From the NCBI GenBank assembly GCA_964582785.1, contig CAZOTT010000131.1, positions 1 through 6,862 of the forward strand: DNA of 6,862 nucleotides, written 5' to 3'. Below are positions 1 to 6,425 of the stretch, one piece after another. Every line of letters begins with the position of its first letter. Within the stretch, counting starts at the first letter, position 1. The DNA comes from JAMOQA01 sp964582785. GTDB lineage: Bacteria > Acidobacteriota > Polarisedimenticolia > J045. Under the pieces are notes generated by a model. The model searched no databases. It was not told the DNA's origin and saw nothing but the letters and a program-made list of their open reading frames with translations. Both the position numbers and the translations under genes were made by a program.

Positions 1-1474
1 TCGTCTCCACCCGTGCGCTCGAGTACCCGTCCGCCCGGACCTCGAGGGCGACCCGCCCCGGCCGGAGGCCGCCCAGCGTGAACCGGCCCTTCCCGTCGGT
101 GCGGATGCCCTCCTCCGGCTCGCCGGACAGGGCGTCCATCCGCCGCCGGATCGCCAGGAACGGGTCCTCCGCCGCCTGCTCCACGACGGCGCCCGGGACC
201 GGTTCCCCGGTGACGGCATCGACCACCGTCCCCGAAAGTTCGACTCCCGGGTCCAGGGTGACCGTACCCAGGTCGACCTTCCCGCCTTCCGGGATCTCCA
301 CCCGGTCGAGGGTGTGGGGGAGGGCGCCGGGATGTTCGATCGCCAGGCGGTACGTGCCCGGCGCCAGGTTCTCCAGGTGGAACGAACCGTCGCTCTCCCG
401 GAACGTCTGCCGCTCGTCCAGCCAGCGGCTGGTGGCGAACCCCGGCAGGGAGGGGGTGTTCTCCTCCCCGTCCAGCCGGTGGTAGCGCACGACCACAGGG
501 GTCGCCGGCATCCCGCTCCCCCCGAGCACCGCGCGCCCGGAAACGGCGCCCGGTTCCGGGAGCCGGATCTCGAGGCGATCCCCCGGGCGGGCGGTGCCCT
601 CCCAGGAGGGGCCCTTCCCCGGTGCGACGGACACCGTGTAGGTGGTGTCCTCCGCCAGCCCCCCGAGGAGGAAGTGGCCGTCCCGGCCGGTGCGGGTCGT
701 CTTCCGCGGCGACGCCGCCCCGCCCGCCGGCCCGGCGGGGCGCGCCCAGACCTCGGCTCCGGCGACCGGTTTCCCCGCCGGGGAGAGCACGACCCCCTCG
801 ATCGCGGGTCCCCGGCGGAGCACGACCCGGCCCAGGTCGACGGTCCGGCCCTCCTCGAGGTCCACCTCGCCCAGGTCCACCGTGGCGTAGCCCCCGGCGT
901 CCAGGGTGAGCCGCCGGGTGCCCGGGGAAATGCCGGAGACCACGAGCCGCTCCCCCCGCCACTTCCCGTCCGCCTCGCCGAGGGTACGTGTCTCCCACCG
1001 CGAGCCGGTGTCCACCGTCAGCCGGAAGGGGATGCCGGACAGGGGGTGACCCTCCTCGTCCGCGAGGACGAGGGAGACCGCGGCGCCCCGGGACAGGCGG
1101 ACCGTCCCGGCGTCCACGGTCTTCCCCGCCGGGGCGGCCGGGAAGTCCACCCCCCGGGGCGCGAACCCGTGGGCCCGGACCTCGAGGTGGAACCGCTTCC
1201 CCGGGGGAACCGGCACCCGGAAGGTCCCGTCCTGCTCCGTCCGCGCGGAGCGGTCCCTCCAGGCGGCGGGGTCCCGCAGGAACTCCACCCGTTCCACCGG
1301 CAGGACCACGACCCGGGCCCCCGCGACGGGCCGGCCGTCCGGGTCGGCGACCCGGCCCGCGACGGAGGCGTCCCCCGCCGCGACGGCGGGGAGGGCGCAC
1401 AGGGCCGCGAGCAGGAAGACGGGGAGGCAACGGACAGCGACGATCGGGGCGGCGGGAATCCGGCCTGGCTTCAC
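1..1474 (-). CDS. Exported protein with tandem carboxypeptidase-regulatory-like domains (C-terminus beyond window)
   Basis: I translated the minus strand from GTG 1474 and found 491 codons open to the left edge, so only the N-terminal part is seen. Residues 1-32 form a signal peptide: basic start, hydrophobic stretch LPVFLLAALCALP (17-29), likely signal peptidase I cleavage after A-V-A (30-32). The rest is a series of about five modules of 75-110 residues, with the signatures of the carboxypeptidase regulatory-like (CarboxypepD_reg, transthyretin-like) fold: an opening strand such as VAGRVADPDGRPVAGARV (38-55), IEGVVLSPAGKPVAGAEV (225-242) or LSGTVVDAVTGEPVPGAVV (413-431), then T-D-xDGxF-x-L-xxL (262-273, 458-470), then PGTYRLAI or PGRVALEVRADGY. 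Modules are joined by VDLGxVxL linkers. The second module (about 130-190) is more divergent. Such proteins are usually periplasmic or surface-exposed; binding partners cannot be read from the sequence, and a downstream catalytic or TonB-receptor domain is possible. The GTG start is chosen because the ribosome binding site is 9 bases away and the frame gives the signal peptide. Confidence 0.88.
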   Translation of the reverse strand, partial: MKPGRIPAAPIVAVRCLPVFLLAALCALPAVAAGDASVAGRVADPDGRPVAGARVVVLPVERVEFLRDPAAWRDRSARTEQDGTFRVPVPPGKRFHLEVRAHGFAPRGVDFPAAPAGKTVDAGTVRLSRGAAVSLVLADEEGHPLSGIPFRLTVDTGSRWETRTLGEADGKWRGERLVVSGISPGTRRLTLDAGGYATVDLGEVDLEEGRTVDLGRVVLRRGPAIEGVVLSPAGKPVAGAEVWARPAGPAGGAASPRKTTRTGRDGHFLLGGLAEDTTYTVSVAPGKGPSWEGTARPGDRLEIRLPEPGAVSGRAVLGGSGMPATPVVVRYHRLDGEENTPSLPGFATSRWLDERQTFRESDGSFHLENLAPGTYRLAIEHPGALPHTLDRVEIPEGGKVDLGTVTLDPGVELSGTVVDAVTGEPVPGAVVEQAAEDPFLAIRRRMDALSGEPEEGIRTDGKGRFTLGGLRPGRVALEVRADGYSSARVET

Positions 1475-1481
1475 GGGGCAT

Positions 1482-1490
1482 CTCCTCCTT
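1482..1490 (-). promoter_or_regulatory. Shine-Dalgarno site for the carboxypeptidase-regulatory-like gene
   Basis: On the minus strand the sequence reads AAGGAGGAG. Its AGGAGG core lies about 9 bases before the GTG at 1474-1472. An ATG at 1481-1479 touches the site itself and is in another frame, so this site decides for the GTG start. Confidence 0.8.
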
Positions 1491-1499
1491 CGGGTCCCG

Positions 1500-1505
1500 A
1501 TTCTA
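1500..1505 (-). promoter_or_regulatory. Candidate -10 box for the leftward gene
   Basis: The minus strand reads TAGAAT inside GC-rich flanks, 25 bases upstream of the GTG start. A transcript starting about 7 bases downstream would have a leader of about 19 bases carrying the Shine-Dalgarno site. No good -35 hexamer lies 16-18 bases upstream (CTTCTC is the nearest), so the call rests on the -10 match, its position and similar boxes before the next two genes. Confidence 0.5.
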
Positions 1506-1791
1506 CCCGCCAGGAGCGCGCGGAGAAGGATGGAGACCGGCCCCGGGGGACCCGCGGTTGCGGCGCTGGAACGGCCGGCCCACCCCGGCTTCCCCGTCGG
1601 CGGCCGCGGCGCACCGGGCGGGAAGAGGGGCCGCGGCCCGGGAGATCCGGCCACCCGGAGGGGTCCCGCGAAAGGCCGGGTCCCCCCGGGGATGCCCGTT
1701 CCCGTCCGGGACGGCGGCGCCGGTCTCCGCCGGCCGCAACCCGCTTTCGTCAAGGGAGTTGCAGAAACGTGCCCCCCCGGTCCGCGGAACC

Positions 1792-1797
1792 TATATT
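1792..1797 (+). promoter_or_regulatory. Candidate -10 box for the HD-GYP response regulator
   Basis: TATATT is the most AT-rich spot in this intergenic region and lies 59 bases before the ATG at 1857, giving a leader of about 53 bases. A TTGCAG at 1759-1764 would be an acceptable -35 sequence, but its 27-base spacer is too long. The call rests on the -10 similarity and position only. Confidence 0.42.
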
Positions 1798-1856
1798 CGG
1801 CGGTGCGGGGAAACCGGGGCCGTCGCGGGAAAGCCGCGCGCCCCCACGGGTACCGG

Positions 1857-3005
1857 ATGGATCAGCCGCGGGCGAACGTTCTCGTCGTCGACGACAATCC
1901 CTCGGTGCGCGAGGTGTTGCGCGAGGGCCTCGAGACGTTCGGGTACCGGGTCGAGACGGTGAACTCCGCCGAGGAGGCGAAGCGGAAGCTCACCGACGGG
2001 AAGTTCGACCTGGTGCTCTCCGACATCGACATGCCGGGGGAGTCCGGGACCGAGCTGCTGCGCTGGGTCAAGCAGCGGGACGACGACGTCGCCGTCGTCA
2101 TGATCACCGGGATCGACGACGCCTCGACGGCGGTCGCGGCGATGCACGCCGGCGCGGCGGACTACCTCTGCAAGCCGTTCTCCCTCCCGGAGGTCAAGGC
2201 ACGAACCGAGCAGGCCCTCGAGAAGCGGCGCCTCGTCCTGGAGAACCGGGCCTACCAGGAACGCCTGGAGAAGCTGGTGGAGGAACGCACCCACGAGGTG
2301 CTCCAGGCGATGTCCCGCATCCGGATGCTGAACGACGAGCTGCGGCTCGCCTACGACACGACCCTGTCCGCCCTGATGATCGCCCTCGACTACCGGGACA
2401 ACGAGACCCAGGGGCACTCGATCCGGGTCGTGGAGTACACGGAACGGCTCGCCTGGGAACTGAACGTGGTCGAGCCGGAAATGACCCACGTCCGGCGGGG
2501 GGCGATGCTCCACGACGTGGGGAAGATCGGGATCCCGGACCGGATCCTGCGGAAGCCCGGACCCCTGGACGACGAGGAGTGGGAGCTGATGAAGCTCCAC
2601 CCGAAGCTCGGCTGGGAGATGCTCCGGGACATCGCCTTCCTCGAGGAATCCGCCCGGATCGTGCTCGCCCACCACGAGCGGTACGACGGGAAGGGCTACC
2701 CGAACGGGCTTCGCGGCGAGGAGATTCCCCTCGGGGCCCGGATCTTCGCCGTGGCCGACACCTTCGACGCGATGACCTCGGACCGTCCCTACCGGAAGGC
2801 GTTGCCCTACGCCCGCGCCCGGCAGGAGCTGATCGACTTCGCCGGGACCCAGTTCGACCCGCGGGTCGTCGAGGCGTTCCTCCGGGTGCCGGAGTCCGAG
2901 TGGTGGGAGATCCGGGAGCGGTGCGCGCGGGAGATCTCCGAGCGGACCGGCGCCGGCATCCCCCGCAGCCTCCTCGACCGTCTCGCCGAGCCCCTCCCGG
3001 CCTGA
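1857..3005 (+). CDS. Response regulator with HD-GYP domain, probable cyclic-di-GMP phosphodiesterase
   Basis: This complete 382-residue cytoplasmic protein should hydrolyse the second messenger cyclic-di-GMP under control of a sensor kinase. Residues 5-120 are a receiver domain: LVVDD gives the acidic pocket D12-D13, the phosphoacceptor is D56 (LSDIDMPG), and the switch residues T84 and K106 (KPF) are present. Residues about 110-165 form a charged heptad-like helix typical of signalling coiled coils. Residues about 166-345 are the HD-GYP domain: DNETQGHSIRV (181-191), HDVGKIGIPD (219-228), H248-P249, HHERYDGKGYPNG (272-284) and ADTFDAMTSDRPYR (300-313). All metal-binding motifs of the family appear intact, so it is predicted active. 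A tail of about 35 residues follows the usual FDPxVVxAF end. No sensor kinase is visible nearby. The ATG fits the usual short lead before a receiver domain, but its Shine-Dalgarno site is poor; an in-frame GTG at 1803 and ATG at 1530 are less likely. The gene diverges from its left neighbour and lies 72 bases before the next gene. Confidence 0.93.
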   Translation: MDQPRANVLVVDDNPSVREVLREGLETFGYRVETVNSAEEAKRKLTDGKFDLVLSDIDMPGESGTELLRWVKQRDDDVAVVMITGIDDASTAVAAMHAGAADYLCKPFSLPEVKARTEQALEKRRLVLENRAYQERLEKLVEERTHEVLQAMSRIRMLNDELRLAYDTTLSALMIALDYRDNETQGHSIRVVEYTERLAWELNVVEPEMTHVRRGAMLHDVGKIGIPDRILRKPGPLDDEEWELMKLHPKLGWEMLRDIAFLEESARIVLAHHERYDGKGYPNGLRGEEIPLGARIFAVADTFDAMTSDRPYRKALPYARARQELIDFAGTQFDPRVVEAFLRVPESEWWEIRERCAREISERTGAGIPRSLLDRLAEPLPA

Positions 3006-3031
3006 TCCCGGCTCCCGGTCCCGATCCGCGG

Positions 3032-3037
3032 TAGATT
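3032..3037 (+). promoter_or_regulatory. Candidate -10 box for the large secreted protein gene
   Basis: TAGATT lies 46 bases before the ATG at 3078, differing by one base from the TAGAAT before the leftward gene. It predicts a start near 3044 and a leader of about 34 bases. No -35 hexamer is recognisable at 3009-3014 (CGGCTC). It could let this gene be transcribed apart from the upstream HD-GYP gene, although read-through is also possible. Confidence 0.42.
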
Positions 3038-3040
3038 GCC

Positions 3041-3064
3041 CGGGACGGTCCCGCCGCGGGACCG
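3041..3064 (+). repeat. Overlapping inverted repeats in the leader of the secreted protein gene
   Basis: Positions 3046-3053 (CGGTCCCG) and 3057-3064 (CGGGACCG) are a perfect 8-base inverted repeat with a 3-base loop. The left arm also pairs with CGGGAC at 3041-3046 in a second, overlapping palindrome centred on 3047, so the two structures exclude each other. The right arm ends at the first base of the Shine-Dalgarno site. There is no T-tract, so an intrinsic terminator for the upstream gene is unlikely. It may be a leader hairpin, an operator or chance in GC-rich DNA. Confidence 0.5.
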
Positions 3065-3070
3065 GAAGGG
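3064..3070 (+). promoter_or_regulatory. Shine-Dalgarno site for the large secreted protein
   Basis: GGAAGGG lies 7 bases before the ATG at 3078. It supports that start over the in-frame TTG at 3036, which falls in the candidate -10 box and has no such site. The ATG also gives a clean signal peptide. Confidence 0.65.
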
Positions 3071-3077
3071 ATCCCCG

Positions 3078-6000
3078 ATGCGCCGCTCGATCCGTCCCGT
3101 CCTCACGCTCCTCCTGGCTGCCGCCGTCCCCGGCCTGCTCGCCGCCTCCCGGGGGGCTTCCGGCCCGGCTCCCCGGGCCGACTGGGTGGTCGTCGACTAC
3201 GGCCGCCTGGTCGACCGGGAGGCGATCACCCCCTCGGGAGAACCCCTCGGCGTGGTTCTCGACCGACTCGGCGGCCGGCCGCGCCCGGCGGGGGAGGGGG
3301 GCGGCGAGCGGGACCGGCTGGATCACGTCCTCGTCGATCCCCTGCTCGAGCCGTACGCCTTCGTCCTGCCCGACGCCCTCGATGCCCTTTTCGGCGCGCC
3401 GGACCCCCCGATGGTGGAACTGGGCGCCCTGTGGGCGGCGGGGGAGGCCCAGCCGGCCTGGGCCGCCCTCCTCCGGTCCCGCCGCTACCTGCTCGAGTCC
3501 GACGGGCGCGGCCGGATGCGCGCCTTCCTGCCCCTGCCGGGGGTCCGCGGGGAGACCGTGCCGGCGGAGGGAAGCACCCGGGCCGCCGGGGCCGCCCTGC
3601 GGGCCGCCTGGCCCGTGGTGCGCCACGTCTTCGCGGCGGAACGCCGCCGGCTGGCGGCCCGGACGGGCGGTCCCCCGCCCCCGCTCCTGGTCGAGGTCCA
3701 CCCGTGGATCGCCCGCCCGGAGACGACCTCCTTCCTGCTCGGGACCGCCGGCCGGGTGATCGAGGTGACGGACACCCGTCCGGACGGGACCCGCCCGCCC
3801 CTCGACCTCGCCGCCCTCGAGGCGTTCTTCGCGGACGGCTGGCAGGTGGAGGGGGGCCGGCTGGCGGAGGACGGGCGGCTCGTGCTCTTCGGCTCCCGCC
3901 CGGCCCGCGTACCCTCCCTCCTGGGCCGGCCGGTCACCCTCGCCGACCTGGCGGTCGCCTGGCGGGCGGTGGCCCACGGCGACGGCGCCACCCCCTCGAT
4001 GAGCCTGGACCGGGGACGGCACCCCTGGCGGTCCCTCGTGGACTTCGGGGGCCGGATCGGGGACACCCGTCTCGGCTGGGTCAGCCTGCTGTGCGACATC
4101 CGGTTCAAGACCTTCAGCCAGGGGATCGACGTGCTCGCGGGCCGGGACGTCCGGGAGGAGATCCGCCGGCGCGTCCCGGGGTTCGCCACCCACCTGGAGA
4201 GGTTCGCGCGGAACCCGGCCAGCCGCGGGGTGATGGGGCAGCAGACCCGGCTCTGGTTCTACCCGGACACCGTCGACCTGGTGCTCTCCCCGGCCCGGGA
4301 CCTGCTCGCGATCCGGCGGGCGCGGATGCTGGCGAGCTCGGAGGGGCTGCGCGGCCTCGAGGCCGGGGCCGGCACCCGGGAACTGCCCCCCTGGACCCGG
4401 GCGACGATCGCGGCGATCAACGGGCGGTACGACCGGCTGGCGGAGCTGTTCCCGGAGCTGGGGGAACTCGACCAGGTGGCCCGCCTTCTCTCGCTGGCCA
4501 CCTGGCTGCGCCGGGCCCGGGACGCGGGAGTGGCGGTGCCGGACCTGGACGCCCTGCTGGCCCTCGAGCTGCCCCCGGCCCCCACCCCCCGCACGTTCCC
4601 CCAGCTCCTCGCGTTCGACGTGCTTCCGGCCCCCGGCGCGGACGATCCCGTGGACGTGATCGACCGCACCGGGGTCGGCCTCGCCCTGGACCGGCTGGCT
4701 CCCCGCACGGGCGGCCCGCTGCCCCGGGAGGAGCGGTTCCGCCGGGCGATGCTCGGCCTCGATCCCCGCCTGCCCGACCACCGCCGCCTGCTCGGGGAGA
4801 TGCGGCGCGTGGATCCGGCCGCGGCCCCGGCGGGGGAGGTCGACCGGCTCGTCGCCCGGGCGGAACGGCTGCGGATGCACCACCTGGTCCTGGCCTCCCT
4901 GCAGGGGGAACCCCGGGAACGGGTCCGCGCCCGCTACCTGGCGGAACCCCACCTCCGGGTGTTCTCCATCGGGATTGGAGGCCTCGACCTCGGGATGGAC
5001 CGGGTCCTCGACCGGGCCGCCGCCGCCGCGGAGCAGGGGGGACCGGGGGCGGAAGCGCACCCGGCACCCTCCGGCCGTGCCGCCGGGCCCCGGGAGGAAT
5101 GGCGCCGCGATCCCGCCGGCCTGCCCGGGACCGTCCTGCCCGACCACGGCCCGGGTCTCGACCGCCTCCCGGCGCCGGATCCCGCCGCCGGCGTCCGCCT
5201 GGAGCGGGCGTTCGGCGACCACCTGCTCCGGGTCGTCGACCGGCCCGCGGGGCCGGGGGGCCGCCTCGCCGTGCGGATCGTGGAGACCCTCTTCCACCGG
5301 CACGGTCCCGGGGCGGCCTTTCGCCGTCTCCTGCTCCGGCCGGACGGGACGGCCGTCCACTTCCGGCGGTACGAGCGGGGGAGGTTCCTCGCCTGGACCT
5401 TCCGGCGGCGGGGGAACCGGTTGACGGCGGTTCCCGGCCCCCCGGACCGCTACTGGGTTCCGGGGGACGAACCGGCCCCGCCCCTCGAGCAGGACCGGCC
5501 GGGATCCCTGCCGGGGGACGTGCTGGTCCTGCGGGTCGGCCGCGCCGGGGGGGAAGCGGCCGGGGTGGGCCCGGTGGAAGTGGTGCTCCGGAAGGGAGAC
5601 GTCCGCCTCGCCGCCCCCGTCCCGCGGAAGGTCCTGCAGAGGTTCGTGCTGGGCCCCCGGGCGGACGAGGGCCGGGGGGCCCCGGTGCCCGGCCTCGTGC
5701 CCCTGCCGGAGCGGGTGGCGGGGGCGCGGCTCCTGCTCTTCCCCCTCGATCCGCCCCACCGGCTGCCCCCCTGGCGGTTCCCCCTCGGCCCGGCCCCCGG
5801 GGAGGAGGATCCCCGGAACCTGGTCCGGGCGGCCAACGAGTGGCGGAAGAGCGAAGCGGGCCGGGACCTGCCCCCGGCGGTCCTGGCGGTGCGCCCGGGG
5901 GAGGTTTCCGCCCGGCGGGAGAAGGCTCCCCCGGCCGCGGACGGCGTGCTGCTGTTCGTCCCGGAGGGGGCGTTTCCCGGCCTTTCCTCCCGGGTCGAGG

Positions 6001-6425
6001 CCGCGGTGCGGGAGTCGTGGCCCGCCCGCACCGGCCGGCGGGCCCGCCGGCGCCGCCGCGGCCGGAAGGGATCGCCGGCGGGACCCCCGGTCACGGTGGC
6101 CGGGTCCCTCCCGGACCGTCTCCCGGGAACCGTCGTCGTCCTGTCGGGGGAGGACCCGGACACGTTCTCGGCCCGCCTCGCCGCCCTGTCCCGGGACCCG
6201 CGGATGGAGGGACGGCTCCTCGCCGCCTGGCCCCTGGCGGGGCCCCTGCGGGACGACCTGCCGGTCCGCCTTCTCGAGGAGGGGAAGATCGCGGCGGTCG
6301 GCCTCGCGGATCCGCCCTGGCCGGGAATCGGCCGGGTGCCGGACCGGCTGCGGTCCTGGATCGCGGGCCTCGCCGGCCGAAAACTGGCGGACGAGGCTCC
6401 CGGCCCCTTCACCTGGACCTGGTGA
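3078..6425 (+). CDS. Large secreted protein of unknown function (1115 residues)
   Basis: I do not recognise this gene with confidence. Residues 1-24 are a signal peptide (MRRSIRP, then VLTLLLAAAVPGLLAA), with cleavage near A23 or A27, so the protein is exported; no later membrane segment is evident. Visible regions: about 35-300, mixed alpha/beta; 315-480, the best ordered part, with GDTRLGWVSLLCDIRFK (328-344), TRLWFYPDTVDLVLSP (from 390) and a helical stretch LPPWTRATIAAINGRYDRL onward (436-480); 480-650, mainly helical; about 655-710, a Pro/Gly/Ala-rich linker; 710-860, beta-rich; 860-1115, a C-terminal region with an arginine-rich patch (984-997) and TVVVLSGEDPDTF (1018 onward). The order of the 315-480 segments recalls, from memory only, planctomycete secreted proteins with the DUF1598 label. 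It has one cysteine (C339) and only 8 lysines against abundant arginine. Its third codon positions are strongly GC like the neighbours, so it is a real gene. Its 3' end overlaps the converging sulfatase. Confidence 0.85.
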   Translation: MRRSIRPVLTLLLAAAVPGLLAASRGASGPAPRADWVVVDYGRLVDREAITPSGEPLGVVLDRLGGRPRPAGEGGGERDRLDHVLVDPLLEPYAFVLPDALDALFGAPDPPMVELGALWAAGEAQPAWAALLRSRRYLLESDGRGRMRAFLPLPGVRGETVPAEGSTRAAGAALRAAWPVVRHVFAAERRRLAARTGGPPPPLLVEVHPWIARPETTSFLLGTAGRVIEVTDTRPDGTRPPLDLAALEAFFADGWQVEGGRLAEDGRLVLFGSRPARVPSLLGRPVTLADLAVAWRAVAHGDGATPSMSLDRGRHPWRSLVDFGGRIGDTRLGWVSLLCDIRFKTFSQGIDVLAGRDVREEIRRRVPGFATHLERFARNPASRGVMGQQTRLWFYPDTVDLVLSPARDLLAIRRARMLASSEGLRGLEAGAGTRELPPWTRATIAAINGRYDRLAELFPELGELDQVARLLSLATWLRRARDAGVAVPDLDALLALELPPAPTPRTFPQLLAFDVLPAPGADDPVDVIDRTGVGLALDRLAPRTGGPLPREERFRRAMLGLDPRLPDHRRLLGEMRRVDPAAAPAGEVDRLVARAERLRMHHLVLASLQGEPRERVRARYLAEPHLRVFSIGIGGLDLGMDRVLDRAAAAAEQGGPGAEAHPAPSGRAAGPREEWRRDPAGLPGTVLPDHGPGLDRLPAPDPAAGVRLERAFGDHLLRVVDRPAGPGGRLAVRIVETLFHRHGPGAAFRRLLLRPDGTAVHFRRYERGRFLAWTFRRRGNRLTAVPGPPDRYWVPGDEPAPPLEQDRPGSLPGDVLVLRVGRAGGEAAGVGPVEVVLRKGDVRLAAPVPRKVLQRFVLGPRADEGRGAPVPGLVPLPERVAGARLLLFPLDPPHRLPPWRFPLGPAPGEEDPRNLVRAANEWRKSEAGRDLPPAVLAVRPGEVSARREKAPPAADGVLLFVPEGAFPGLSSRVEAAVRESWPARTGRRARRRRRGRKGSPAGPPVTVAGSLPDRLPGTVVVLSGEDPDTFSARLAALSRDPRMEGRLLAAWPLAGPLRDDLPVRLLEEGKIAAVGLADPPWPGIGRVPDRLRSWIAGLAGRKLADEAPGPFTWTW

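Larger units (their letters stand above)
1475..1856. other. Divergent intergenic region, non-coding
   Basis: This 382-base stretch separates two divergent genes. It holds the leftward Shine-Dalgarno site and -10 box at its left end and the rightward -10 box (1792-1797) near its right end. The middle (about 1540-1750) is GC-rich, with short palindromes: GGCCGCGG at 1602-1609, GGCCGCGGCC at 1629-1638 and CCGTCC-G-GGACGG at 1702-1714. A small hairpin (CGCGG, loop GAAAG, CCGCG; 1824-1838) lies in the probable leader of the rightward gene. Reading frames through it are open, but their third codon positions carry many more A or T bases than the neighbouring genes and they encode Pro/Gly/Arg-rich low-complexity sequence. 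I therefore see no gene here. Confidence 0.7.

Noticed and set aside
1390..1430. A lipoprotein signal (Cys at residue 26) in the left gene.
   Set aside because: The residues before the Cys are A-A-L. Leu at position -1 does not fit the lipobox, while an A-V-A site follows at residues 30-32.
1479..1481. ATG on the minus strand as start of the left gene.
   Set aside because: It is out of frame with the 491-codon frame and too close to the Shine-Dalgarno site; GTG 1474 fits both.
1759..1764. TTGCAG as -35 box for the HD-GYP gene, or as part of a sigma-54 promoter.
   Set aside because: The spacer to TATATT is 27 bases, and no GG lies at the distance a sigma-54 promoter requires.
1530..1856. A possible 109-residue N-terminal extension of the HD-GYP protein from ATG 1530.
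   Set aside because: The extension has about 23 A/T-ending codons in 109, unlike the almost entirely G/C-ending body. It is Pro/Gly/Arg-rich, and the candidate -10 box lies inside it; receiver domains normally start close to the LVVDD motif.
314..3034. A 906-codon plus-strand open frame crossing the left gene, the intergenic region and the HD-GYP gene.
   Set aside because: It is a shadow frame: it runs through non-coding sequence, gives Arg/Pro/Gly-rich protein, and overlaps two genes with clear domains in other frames.
3046..3064. The 8-base hairpin as an intrinsic terminator of the HD-GYP gene.
   Set aside because: No run of T follows; the next bases are the GGAAGGG ribosome binding site.
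3036..3077. A TTG start at 3036 adding 14 residues to the secreted protein.
   Set aside because: It has no Shine-Dalgarno site, overlaps the candidate -10 box and would put a charged peptide before a normal signal peptide.
1791..5759. A 1322-codon open frame on the minus strand, antisense to both the HD-GYP gene and the secreted protein gene.
   Set aside because: Very GC-rich coding DNA has few stop codons on its antisense strand. The product is Gly/Pro/Arg/Glu-rich with no recognisable domain, and it lies opposite a clear HD-GYP protein.
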